Shown piece by piece: positions 9,643-19,184 of a DNA stretch of 64,000 nt. The DNA lies in NCBI GenBank assembly GCA_002730035.1, contig PBYU01000068.1, positions 1 through 64,000 on the forward strand, read 5' to 3'. Under the pieces are notes generated by a model. That model was not told the origin of the DNA. It was given only the letters and a program-made list of their open reading frames with translations, and made no database searches. The stretch comes from Gammaproteobacteria bacterium (lineage in GTDB: Bacteria > Pseudomonadota > Gammaproteobacteria > Pseudomonadales > Pseudohongiellaceae). Position numbers and translations under genes: made by a program. Every line of letters starts with the position of its first letter. Position 1 is the stretch's first letter.

Positions 9643-10224
9643 TCAGTAGGGGTAACCCTCGAGTCTGGGCTGCCCGGGAAACCAATCCGGTACCTGTGCC
9701 CAATTTTCACGATTTGGCATCTCAATCTTCGGCAGACTCTCTTCATCGAGCACCATCAAGTCATCCTCGATGACATCGTTTAAGTACAGCAGATAGGCCG
9801 TTATTGAGTAGACCTCATCGGCGCTGAGCGTACCTTCGGCATTGAGAGGCATGGCGCGATTAATGAAATCCCATACCGTGGTCGCATAGGGCGCGCGGAT
9901 CGGCAGTATTCGTCCATAATTCCAGGGATCTTCGAGTACGCCTACGTCGCGTTTTACCAGCCTGGGGGCCAGGCCCCCTGCCCCAGTAGTCCCATGGCAT
10001 CCGGCGCAGCCTTTCTCCAGATAGAGCTGCGAGCCCTGGTCGGCTGTTCCGCTTCCTTCGGGTAGTTCCTCTCCGGTTGGGCTGATGGCGATATCCCAGG
10101 CGCGGATTTCTTCGGCGGTGGGTGTCCTTCCCACACCATAGGTTGGGGACTGCGCCTGCGCGGAGACCCCCAGAAGCATTATTAAGGGAAGAAGTTTAAG
10201 CAATCGCATTGTGAACACTACCAT
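9643..10224 (-). CDS. c-type cytochrome subunit partnered with the sulfite-oxidase-family protein
   Basis: Single CAGCH motif, N-terminal signal; overlaps the upstream SoxC-like ORF by 29 bp. Confidence 0.82.
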   Translation of the reverse strand: MVVFTMRLLKLLPLIMLLGVSAQAQSPTYGVGRTPTAEEIRAWDIAISPTGEELPEGSGTADQGSQLYLEKGCAGCHGTTGAGGLAPRLVKRDVGVLEDPWNYGRILPIRAPYATTVWDFINRAMPLNAEGTLSADEVYSITAYLLYLNDVIEDDLMVLDEESLPKIEMPNRENWAQVPDWFPGQPRLEGYPY

Positions 10225-11440
10225 CGCTCTCGATCCTCCACGGCTGAATTGAATTGTCCTGACCTCTCACCCTGGGCTGACTTCCGGATTGGTTGAAGAA
10301 CTCGCCAGCCTGGGCTCGGCTGGGTTGAAGCTGACCAATTTCGTCCGTGCAGCGTGATTGGAGCTCGCACTCAGATCCGTCCCACTCCCAGTTAAAGCTG
10401 AACCGGGTATGGGCCATGCGCTGTGCCGTGCCACGAATATCGGCGTCCATCCAGGTCTGGCCACCATCGGTGGAGACTTCCACTCTGCTTACGGCGCCGC
10501 CACCGGACCAGGCTAGGCCGCTGACCTCGTAAAATCCAGGGCCGGGCAATTGTTGCCCGCCGGAGGGACAGGTGATGACTGATTTCGGCCCGATCTGGTA
10601 ACCCAGTGCAGCATTAACGGGATCCTGAGTAAGATGTCCGAAGTCGTTGTAGGTCATGTAGTACTGATCCACCACCTTGATACGCCGCACCCACTTGGTG
10701 TTAAAGATTCCTTCGAAGCCGGGGGCCACCAGTCGTAGTGGGAAGCCTTGCTGGGGACGCACTGCTTCACCGTTCATGCCATAGCACAAAAGACAGTCAT
10801 CCATTGCCTTGGTCATAGGGATACTGGACGCCCCCTTCACTTCTTCGACCCCTTCCACCACCAACCAATCTCCTCCTTCCTGCACACCCGCTTCCTCGAG
10901 CAGTGTGGACAGGAGCACGCCGGTCCATTCGGCGCAACTGGTCATGCCGTGAGTTTCCTGCACTGTCGTGTGGCGGCGATTCGCACGATTCCCCGCACAT
11001 TCAATGAAATGCAGCCGAGTCACGGAAGGGAGTCGCTTCAATTCTTCCATGGTGAAGACCAACGGGCGATCCACCATGCCATGAATCATGAGACGATGCT
11101 TGTCGGGATCGATATCCGGAACGTAGGCACCGCGTGTGGTCCCTATGTAATGGAGCGAAGAGGGTGTGATCACCCCCACAGAATCCTGCAGCGGAGCCGC
11201 AATATGAAAATCGAGCCCAAACGTATCGGGAGAGGGCCTGCCACCGTGGGCTATACGTTCCGACGTTACGAAGCGGGAGCGTTTGCCATAGCCGACCAGT
11301 TCATCGGTGCCCTGAATGAATGCTTCAGGCCCTTCCAACTGCCCAGTAGCGGAGTTTGTTGCCGCTCCCAGGGTCATACCACCGGCCAATGCGGCCCCTT
11401 GTTTCAGGAATTCCCTTCGATCAGATTTTTTAGAACCCAT
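10196..11440 (-). CDS. SoxC-like sulfite dehydrogenase, molybdopterin subunit
   Basis: Tat-type signal (DRREFLKQGAALAGG), LHFIECAGNRANRR Moco-ligand region, C-terminal dimerisation domain. Confidence 0.85.
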   Translation of the reverse strand: MGSKKSDRREFLKQGAALAGGMTLGAATNSATGQLEGPEAFIQGTDELVGYGKRSRFVTSERIAHGGRPSPDTFGLDFHIAAPLQDSVGVITPSSLHYIGTTRGAYVPDIDPDKHRLMIHGMVDRPLVFTMEELKRLPSVTRLHFIECAGNRANRRHTTVQETHGMTSCAEWTGVLLSTLLEEAGVQEGGDWLVVEGVEEVKGASSIPMTKAMDDCLLCYGMNGEAVRPQQGFPLRLVAPGFEGIFNTKWVRRIKVVDQYYMTYNDFGHLTQDPVNAALGYQIGPKSVITCPSGGQQLPGPGFYEVSGLAWSGGGAVSRVEVSTDGGQTWMDADIRGTAQRMAHTRFSFNWEWDGSECELQSRCTDEIGQLQPSRAQAGEFFNQSGSQPRVRGQDNSIQPWRIESDGSVHNAIA

Positions 11441-11597
11441 GGTTCTCTCCTTCTTAGATGAGGTTATCTGAATATCGCTTCCAGTCCGCCCGCAGTATAT
11501 GCCAACAAATTTTAAACCAAAAGCCCTCTGGTGAGTCGGCGCAATGCTTGCCTGCGGCTGCGCGAAGCAATTGCATAACCAAGATGAATAATCCCCA

Positions 11598-12145
11598 CTA
11601 GCTGGATACTACGTCACCTTTTTCTTGTTGCGAATCAATTCCAAAAAAGTAAGGTAAGACTGCGGTGATATCGGGTCTTGCTTCGTTCTCGGAGCGATGT
11701 TTATCCATCATTTCAGTTAGCGTTCGAGATAAAACAACCTTGTATTGATTCCACCAAACCGAACCACCTGGCGCTCTTATCAACATTGAGTAGTAATTTA
11801 ACCAGGGCGCAAGTTGGCTATACTGGATATTGGCATGTTGATGTTGTTGGATCATATTTTCGATAAAGAGAGCGTATTGGTTCATTACGAAGTTGAAAAG
11901 TCGCTGCTCATTCAAACTTAAGTTATCAAAATCTTTTAACTCTTCAGCGAAGACTGAAATATTCTCTGGATGTTCAATAAAAGAGTTTCTTTCAAGCTGC
12001 CGCCACTCAGCAAGGATTGCATCGAATGTGGCGGTAATTGTCGCCCTAGCGTTTTGCCTTATTTGTAAGCCGAGAAAAAGAAGGGTAGCAATAACTCCTA
12101 ACGCCCGGCAATTTCCCCAATAGCCCCTATAGCATCCCAATTCAT
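11598..12145 (-). pseudogene. Hypothetical membrane-anchored protein with apparent 1-nt frameshift near the N-terminus
   Basis: ATG at 12143-12145 reads MNWDAIGAIGEIAG, then stops; one added nucleotide near 12103-12108 joins it to ALGVIATLLFLGLQIRQN in the long ORF. Confidence 0.6.
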
Positions 12146-12262
12146 TATAAATCTCTTCGGTTGTGTACCCGCATTCGGGCAATAGCACTCACTCAACAAT
12201 GCTGCAATATTTGGGGAGAGATCGTTGTCAGTTTCTTATTTTGTTCGTATCCCTGCATTTAC

Positions 12263-12823
12263 TCATTGCTGACCCGTAAATGCTTTAGGGATTTGCAAAA
12301 GCCACAGAACCACCAGGGCAAGAGTGGGTATTGACAAGGTAACCAATAAGGTTTCATTCATGGACAGACCAAACCACATATCCGGTGATTGTCCGCAGAA
12401 GCCATCCGCTCTAAACAATAGGGGAATCCATTCATCCAGCGGCATGAACTCAGGAAACCCTGCCCCCATCGTGCAACTCGAAATTATCATGCCATTCTCT
12501 ACTCCCCAGGAATACCAACTGGTATAAAGCGCACCTGCAAGGAAAGCGGTAGTCATCGTCAATCCAACCCAGCGCCACCAGAAATTCCTGGATACAAACG
12601 AGCCGATAACAGCAAAGAAGAGGGCGCCATAGACCCAGGCTCTTATCTGCACACACAGGGCGCAAGGATAGGTTTCAAGCGCGTATTGCCAAAAAAGCGC
12701 GATGGCCTCCATTAGAAGCAAATAAGCTGCGCCAGTTAACCAGAAGTATCGATTCTGGCTGATCTTGTAGAATTTATTTAACACTTCGAATAGACCCTGG
12801 GGAAAATTACATAACATAGACAT
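12263..12823 (-). CDS. dsbB: Disulfide bond formation protein DsbB
   Basis: YPCALCVQIR redox CxxC, second Cys pair region (ISSCTMGAGFP ... FCGQSP), four TM-like segments. Confidence 0.85.
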   Translation of the reverse strand: MSMLCNFPQGLFEVLNKFYKISQNRYFWLTGAAYLLLMEAIALFWQYALETYPCALCVQIRAWVYGALFFAVIGSFVSRNFWWRWVGLTMTTAFLAGALYTSWYSWGVENGMIISSCTMGAGFPEFMPLDEWIPLLFRADGFCGQSPDMWFGLSMNETLLVTLSIPTLALVVLWLLQIPKAFTGQQ

Positions 12824-12910
12824 GTTAGCAAAGAATCAAGAGGAACAGGGTCAAATAATTGCCCCATCGATGAACAAAGGGAGCTGAATAATCTATTGAT
12901 CCTGCCTTAA

Positions 12911-13303
12911 TCAATTTGCAGCTTCCGGCATCCTCCACAGATAGATACTCACACCCATGCCGATGAGAAATAACATCGTGCAGAGTAATACTTGGGCAAC
13001 AATCGAGCAAGAGATGCCCATGCTAATCCACACGACTGTAATGGCCCTAATCTTTACCCGCCTGGGTATACCCTGGCCTGCCTCGAAATTACGCACAATT
13101 GCACCGAAGTGACGATTGCTGAGCAGCCATCTATGCAAACGCTCCGAAGACCGGGCGAAACAGAATGCTGCCAACAGTACTAACGGTACCGTCGGTAGTA
13201 GTGGCAAAAATGCACCCACAACTCCCAAGGCCAATGAGATTATGCCAGCGATTATAAGCAACCAGTGTTTGATCGGTGTCAGCATAAAGAGACTAATCGT
13301 CAT
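12911..13303 (-). CDS. YbaN/DUF454 family inner-membrane protein
   Basis: LGVVGAFLPLLPTVPLVLLAAFCFARSSERLHRWLL is typical of DUF454; start chosen at an internal Met. Confidence 0.8.
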   Translation of the reverse strand: MTISLFMLTPIKHWLLIIAGIISLALGVVGAFLPLLPTVPLVLLAAFCFARSSERLHRWLLSNRHFGAIVRNFEAGQGIPRRVKIRAITVVWISMGISCSIVAQVLLCTMLFLIGMGVSIYLWRMPEAAN

Positions 13304-13361
13304 ATGGCCTGAAAACTGAATCGGGTGAAGTCCGAGCCATTTTGGCCTTACTACATTCTTC

Positions 13362-14060
13362 TTATTGTATGGGAAATCCCTCAAATCCTTCTTCGAACTG
13401 GACACCGAGACTATTCAGGTACATCGCCACCATGTTGTATTGCCCAACTGTAAACACTGTCTCCATCAACTGGCGTCGGTCGTAGCGTTGCGCCAGGGCA
13501 TTCCAGGTAGCATCTGAGACCAGCGCATTGGCATGTAGCTCATCCGCGGTACGTAGCAGGGTGGCATCCCAATCACTCCAGCCAGACGCATCGGGGCCTT
13601 CCAGAATGCGCTCTAGCTCAGTGTCTGATATGCCAACGCTGCGCGCCAGGCCGGTATGAGCCGCCCACTCATAGGCACCACCGTTTAACCAGCCGATACG
13701 CAGGATGAGCAGTTCCCGATCCCGAATCGGTAGCGAAGTCTCCTGCAACAGATAGTCAGTAAAAACCAGCCAGGCATTACACAGTTCAGTTGCCTGCGCA
13801 CAGGTAGACCAGACTCCGAGCACCCGTCCATTGCGCTCTCGCGGTGCGAGAATTTCCCGCTGTGCGTCGGTCCAGGGTTTCTCAACGCGGGGAATGCGCG
13901 GCGCATCCAGTGGTGGACCTGAGCTCCCGCTATCCTGAGCCAGCAATGGAGTCGATCCCAGCAATACAATAAGAATGGGTCCAAACAGACGAATCAACGA
14001 CTTCGATGTAATCATAGCGATGTCTCCCGCCCGGGGGCAATAATGGCTTGGTAACTTCAT
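13362..14060 (-). CDS. Carboxymuconolactone decarboxylase family protein, exported
   Basis: LPIRDRELLILRIGWLNGGAYEWAAHTGLARSVG; likely start at internal Met ahead of a signal peptide. Confidence 0.82.
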   Translation of the reverse strand: MKLPSHYCPRAGDIAMITSKSLIRLFGPILIVLLGSTPLLAQDSGSSGPPLDAPRIPRVEKPWTDAQREILAPRERNGRVLGVWSTCAQATELCNAWLVFTDYLLQETSLPIRDRELLILRIGWLNGGAYEWAAHTGLARSVGISDTELERILEGPDASGWSDWDATLLRTADELHANALVSDATWNALAQRYDRRQLMETVFTVGQYNMVAMYLNSLGVQFEEGFEGFPIQ

Positions 14061-14132
14061 GATGTAAGTGTGTACTCGCTCTATGGTTGCACAATGGGTG
14101 ATTCAGTTACAGACGCAGCTCATCGCCTTTCG

Positions 14133-15209
14133 CTATCTGACTCGCCGCATAAAGTAAAACCCGAATCCAGCACATAATAGAATCGGCGCCAATATGGCCA
14201 GCAAGGGGCTGAAGCCATACAGCAGGCTGGCCGGTTCCATCATGCGCTGCAGTATCGTGAATAACAGGCCGATGCCGAGAGCAACGAAGACTCTGAATCC
14301 CATGGTGGACTCTCGCAACGGGCCAAACACGAAGGAGATCGCCAGGATGACCAGGGCCAGGGTCGATATCGGCTGTAATAGCTTTTTCCAGAAAGCCAGG
14401 TAGTAAGTGGCGCTATCCAGGCCTTCGGATTCGAAAAATTGCGCGAAGCGATACAGGCCAGTAATGGATTGGTTATCTGGATCCACCAGTAGCACGCTGA
14501 GCAATTCCGGCGACAGTTCTACCTGCCAGTCTTCCTGCAGATAATTCTGTGTGGTGACCGAACCTGTGCCGAATAGACTTTCGCGAATATTGTTAAGTTG
14601 CCAGTATGCCGATTCACCCTCTTCAATATAACTAGCGGATTCGGCAAAGCTGCTGGAGATCAGCCGACGTTGCTCGTTTATCTGATAGCGGCTTATTCCA
14701 AACAACCGGGTTCCACCGGGCGCAATCGCGTTGATATGGATAAACTCATCACCCATCCGCTGCCAGGTCCCCTGCTCTGGATTGATGGAGGCGGTGCCGC
14801 TCTTCTGAATTGCCTTGTTACTCTGGGCAAGTTGTTCCAGGGGTGGAGATACGTATTCGCCAAGAATCAGACTGAGAATCATTACCGCAAAGGTCGGTTT
14901 CAACACCGCCAGCACGATGCGCCATACACGCACACCAGCCGACTGCATGACCACCAGCTCATTATTCGACGCCAGAATGCCCAATCCAAACAGGGCGCCA
15001 CCCAGTGCCGTGTAAGGCAGCAACTCGTAGATGCTGGTGGGCGTTCTAAACAGAACAAGAGTCAGTGCGTTGACCATCGAGTAGTTCTCATCCGTATCTG
15101 CCAGCTGATCCAACAGGCTGAAGATCAAATCCAGCGTGGCGATGATAGTGATAACTACCGTCATGGAAAGCAGCACGGTGTTGCGAATATGTCGGTCCAA
15201 TTGGATCAC
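14133..15209 (-). CDS. lptG: LPS export permease LptG
   Basis: 358 aa YjgP/YjgQ family; adjacent to and overlapping lptF; divergent from pepA as in many gammaproteobacteria. Confidence 0.92.
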   Translation of the reverse strand: MIQLDRHIRNTVLLSMTVVITIIATLDLIFSLLDQLADTDENYSMVNALTLVLFRTPTSIYELLPYTALGGALFGLGILASNNELVVMQSAGVRVWRIVLAVLKPTFAVMILSLILGEYVSPPLEQLAQSNKAIQKSGTASINPEQGTWQRMGDEFIHINAIAPGGTRLFGISRYQINEQRRLISSSFAESASYIEEGESAYWQLNNIRESLFGTGSVTTQNYLQEDWQVELSPELLSVLLVDPDNQSITGLYRFAQFFESEGLDSATYYLAFWKKLLQPISTLALVILAISFVFGPLRESTMGFRVFVALGIGLLFTILQRMMEPASLLYGFSPLLAILAPILLCAGFGFYFMRRVR

Positions 15210-16327
15210 TGTGATTCCCGTATCCTACCAAGTGAAAAAAAGCGTCCCAATTCTGGAAAGCGAAACAACAGCAAGCCGATACCCACAAACAAACCATGTA
15301 CCCACCAGACCCCGATTGCAGCACTGAGTTCGCCCTCTGCCACCTGGTCTCTGGAGTACTGCAATAACAGAAAATAGGCCGCATATATCAGCGCGGCAGG
15401 TATCAGTTTGCTGTAACGGCCCTGGCGTGGATCCACTTTGCTCATGGGAACCGCAAGCAGCGTAATCACCGGAATCAGCAGGATGATGGACAGGCGCCAT
15501 TGCAATTCGGCCTGGTGCTCCGGCATTGCTGAACCAAACAGTTCGCGTGTAGGCAGCGTGGCTTCTTCCAGAATCTCTTCGAACTCGGTGGCATCGGGCA
15601 ACAGGATCAGCTGCGCGTCAAATTGGGCGACACTGAAATCCGCAGCGCCCGGCGCGCCATCATACTGCAGCACGTTCTCCATCCGCATGAAGCGAGCGCC
15701 AGACTCGGGATCGATCTCGGGGCGGGCGGTCTCTGCCAGAATAATCCGGGGAGTTTGCAGGCCTGCCTCGTCTTCGGTATTGGTCAGGGCGATGAACACG
15801 TTCTGCAATTGCCGCCCCAGAGAAGGAAGGTTTTCAGTGCGTTCGGCATAGGTGACCCGTTCGCCGTCACTGAAAGTTTGGAACTGTCCTGCGACAATCA
15901 GGTCAATCTCGGTTAGTTGTTGCTGATTCAGTTTCAGCTGTTCGGTGTTGCGCTCGCCCCAGGGGGCCAGAGACAGACTCACCACGGCCATAAACAGCAA
16001 CACGACCACGGAGGTACCCAGGGTCAGCATGAGCAGCCGCAGCTGACTGGTGCCGGAACCGAGCAGCACCACCATCTCGTTCTCGGCATACATGCGCCCG
16101 TAGGCGAGCAGGATTCCCTGAAAGAATGCCAGCGGAATGATGACCAGCAGAAAATCCGGCATGCGATAGAACATCAGCAGCAGTAACACATCCGAGGCCA
16201 ATTCTCCGGCGACCGCCTGACCCAGATACTGGATAAATCGGCTGGTGACTCCGACTACCAACAGAATGAGCGTACCCGCAGCCATGATCTGCAGTATTTG
16301 TTTGCTGAGATAACGAAATATGATCAA
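15206..16327 (-). CDS. lptF: LPS export permease LptF
   Basis: 373 aa YjgP/YjgQ family; MIIFRYLSKQILQIMAAGTLILLVV; 4-bp overlap with lptG. Confidence 0.92.
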   Translation of the reverse strand: MIIFRYLSKQILQIMAAGTLILLVVGVTSRFIQYLGQAVAGELASDVLLLLMFYRMPDFLLVIIPLAFFQGILLAYGRMYAENEMVVLLGSGTSQLRLLMLTLGTSVVVLLFMAVVSLSLAPWGERNTEQLKLNQQQLTEIDLIVAGQFQTFSDGERVTYAERTENLPSLGRQLQNVFIALTNTEDEAGLQTPRIILAETARPEIDPESGARFMRMENVLQYDGAPGAADFSVAQFDAQLILLPDATEFEEILEEATLPTRELFGSAMPEHQAELQWRLSIILLIPVITLLAVPMSKVDPRQGRYSKLIPAALIYAAYFLLLQYSRDQVAEGELSAAIGVWWVHGLFVGIGLLLFRFPELGRFFSLGRIRESQ

Positions 16328-16415
16328 ACCCTAGGGTCCCTACGTCCAATTCCCAGGCTAGACCGCAGTTTACTCGAAGCTTGCCTGGTCAGCTAATTCT
16401 GGCGAATCGGCGTTC

Positions 16416-16859
16416 TCAGGCGGCGTGGGATTCCGGCTGGCCTAACAGAGCCTTGAAGGCCGGTGGGACCTGGGCAATCTTATGCCTGTCGAAATCGAAG
16501 AACACCACACCCATCTTGGCAATACAGACCAACGCTTCAAGTGCGCTGTTAGTGACCTGCATACCGATGTCGAATCCGTAGCGATTGAATTTGCTGACAC
16601 CGACATCGACGATTAGCCGATCGTTGGCAAAGGACTCGGAGCGATAATCCACAGCAAGGTCGGTCACAACCATACCCAGACCATAGATATTCGATTCAGT
16701 AAATCCCAGGCTGGCAAGAAATTGCAGTCTGGCTTCGTGGAGGATGTTAACCATGGCCACGCTGTCGAGGTGCTTCGCGTAGTTGACATCGCTAATGCCT
16801 ACACTGCGTTCCATGCTGAATAAAAATTGGTCTGGTGAGGATACTTTTATGCGGGGCAT
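16416..16859 (-). CDS. Acyl-CoA thioesterase, hotdog (4HBT) family
   Basis: SDVNYAKHLDSVAMVNILHEARLQFL. Confidence 0.8.
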   Translation of the reverse strand: MPRIKVSSPDQFLFSMERSVGISDVNYAKHLDSVAMVNILHEARLQFLASLGFTESNIYGLGMVVTDLAVDYRSESFANDRLIVDVGVSKFNRYGFDIGMQVTNSALEALVCIAKMGVVFFDFDRHKIAQVPPAFKALLGQPESHAA

Positions 16860-17123
16860 AACTAGTCCTTGATTTTAAAATACGACATCGATCACCTCGT
16901 GTGACTACGTCATTCACCTCTGTGTGACAGCGAATAAATCGATAGGTTCAATGCAGATCGATGTTGAATTTCGGCGCATCTTAGCAGGTTTGTTTGGTAA
17001 TTTCACAAGCCAGATTGGTTAAAAAATGAGCAGTATTGCTTAACTATCTGAATAACTTTAGGATTATCGCTCAATAAAAATTTGCGTAGCCGCGAGCCGC
17101 CAACAAGGAGTAAAAAGTCGTTC

Positions 17124-18611
17124 ATGAAGTATTCAATCAAAGCAGGATCGCCCGAAAAAATCAGCACGGATTGCGTTGCAGTGGTGGTCTGGACTAAGGG
17201 TGCGCTATCAGATGAGGCCAGCATAATAGACTCAGCCGGTAGCAAATGCATAAGTAAAATCACCCGAGCTGGCGATCTCACCGGAAAACTTGGCGAGACT
17301 CAAATCATCCATAATCCAGCCGGTGTGCAAGCCCGGCGCGTGCTGTTGGTCGGTGGTGGGGAGAGGAAGAAGCTTACGGCAAAAAATGCCGCCAAGCTGT
17401 TGCAGAGCAGCCTGAAAGCCGCTGGCAAGTTACAGGCGGCGAAGCTGCATTTCGCTCTCGGCAGCCTGGCTGTTACCGACCGCGATGCCAACTGGCTGGT
17501 TGCGCGGCTGGCCCAGGAAACCGAAACTTGCAGTTATCGATACGATACCACCAAGAGTAAGAAGCCTAAGCCTGTCGCAACCAAAACCGTAAGTCTCGCC
17601 CCGGCTGCCGGTGCCCGCCGTAATAGTCTGCAGGCTGCATTGAAAGCGGGCCAGGTCGTCGGTAAGGCAATAAACCGGGCCAGACAACTGGGTAACCTCC
17701 CTGGCAATATTTGCACCCCCACTTTCCTTGCAAAGCAAGCCAGTACCCTGGCTGAACGGCACCGCTCGATTACCACTAAGCTGTTGAGTGAGACGCAGAT
17801 GGCGCGGTTGGGGATGGGTTCACTGCTGTCGGTGTCGGCAGGCTCTGCCGAACCCGCCAAGCTTATAGTCATACAGCACAAGGGAGCGAAAGCCGACAGC
17901 AGACCCCATGTCCTGGTTGGCAAAGGCATTACCTTCGATACCGGGGGCATCAGCCTCAAACCGGGCGGCGCTATGGATGAGATGAAATTCGACATGTGCG
18001 GAGCTGCCAGTGTGATCGCCACCATGGGATGTGTCGCCGAATTAAAACTGCCCATCAACATAGTTGGCGTGGTAGCAACGGCGGAAAACATGCCCGGTAG
18101 CCGTGCCACCAAACCCGGTGACATCGTCACCAGCATGTCGGGTAAGACCATCGAGATTCTAAATACTGATGCCGAAGGCCGCCTGGTACTATGCGATGCC
18201 CTCAGCTACGCCGAACGATTCAAGCCCCGCAGCCTGATCGATATCGCCACGCTCACCGGCGCTGCGGTTGCCACCTTCGGTAGTCACGCGAACGCACTGC
18301 TCAGCAACGATGACAAGTTTGCTGCTGCACTGCTGGACTGTGGGGAACAGAGCCTGGACCGGGCCTGGCAGCTGCCGCTGTGGGAAGAATATCAGAGCCT
18401 GTTGAACAGCAACTTCGCCGACATCGCCAATATTGGCGGGCCACGAGCCGGCACCATAACAGCCGCCTGTTTCCTGTCACGCTTTACCGAGAAGCAGAAG
18501 TGGGCACACCTGGATATTGCCGGCAGTGCCTGGCACTCCGGAGCCCAGAAAGGGGCTACGGGCAGGCCCGTGGGCTTGTTGGTTGAATACCTGAGCAGAC
18601 AGAAGGCCTAG
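17124..18611 (+). CDS. pepA: Leucyl aminopeptidase
   Basis: VGKGITFDTGGISLKPG, NTDAEGRLVLCDAL signature; ORF extends to 17082 but ATG at 17124 is favoured. Confidence 0.93.
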   Translation: MKYSIKAGSPEKISTDCVAVVVWTKGALSDEASIIDSAGSKCISKITRAGDLTGKLGETQIIHNPAGVQARRVLLVGGGERKKLTAKNAAKLLQSSLKAAGKLQAAKLHFALGSLAVTDRDANWLVARLAQETETCSYRYDTTKSKKPKPVATKTVSLAPAAGARRNSLQAALKAGQVVGKAINRARQLGNLPGNICTPTFLAKQASTLAERHRSITTKLLSETQMARLGMGSLLSVSAGSAEPAKLIVIQHKGAKADSRPHVLVGKGITFDTGGISLKPGGAMDEMKFDMCGAASVIATMGCVAELKLPINIVGVVATAENMPGSRATKPGDIVTSMSGKTIEILNTDAEGRLVLCDALSYAERFKPRSLIDIATLTGAAVATFGSHANALLSNDDKFAAALLDCGEQSLDRAWQLPLWEEYQSLLNSNFADIANIGGPRAGTITAACFLSRFTEKQKWAHLDIAGSAWHSGAQKGATGRPVGLLVEYLSRQKA

Positions 18612-18646
18612 CGGTGCAACGCGCCGACTATGCCATGGGATAAGCG

Positions 18647-18997
18647 ATGACCCAGGTGAGTTTTTATACACTGAGCAGCAGCGATGAACCCAGCCGCCTG
18701 CTGCTCGCCTGTCGGCTCACGGAGAAGGCACGCTCGCTGGGGCATCGCATCTTTATTTGGGCTGAATCGACCGAGCAGGCGCAGCAGCTGGATGCTCTGC
18801 TGTGGCAATTCAAGGCAGGCAGCTTTCTACCCCATTCGGTGCTCGAGACAGAGCATCCTGATGGGGAGGCGATAGCCATTGGCACGGCAAGGCAACTGGA
18901 GTACCACAGCGATGTCTTGATCAACCTCAGCGAAGCAGCCTGTCATGGTCACCGACAATTCTCGCGAATTAGTGAAATAGTTGACGCCGACAAATAG
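18647..18997 (+). CDS. holC: DNA polymerase III subunit chi
   Basis: Between pepA and valS, the usual position; VSFYTLSSSDEPSRLLLACRLTEKA. Confidence 0.88.
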   Translation: MTQVSFYTLSSSDEPSRLLLACRLTEKARSLGHRIFIWAESTEQAQQLDALLWQFKAGSFLPHSVLETEHPDGEAIAIGTARQLEYHSDVLINLSEAACHGHRQFSRISEIVDADK

Positions 18998-19184
18998 AGC
19001 CTGAAGACTGGTCGTGGGCGCTATCGTTACTACCAGAGTGAGGGTTATTCACCGGAGACTCGCAAGTTGTAATCAGCCGATCCAGAATGCCGTCCCGGCT
19101 GATTTAACGAGTCTAGTAATTCCGGAAAAGCCACCGACCTTCAGGTATACTTGCGCCTTTTTAACAGGCGCGCAATTTCGATCG

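Noticed and set aside
10748-11461. 237-aa plus-strand ORF
   Set aside because: Antisense to the SoxC-like gene; shadow ORF.
14598-15377. 259-aa plus-strand ORF
   Set aside because: Antisense to lptG/lptF; shadow ORF.
17534-18151. 205-aa minus-strand ORF
   Set aside because: Antisense to pepA; composition typical of a shadow frame.
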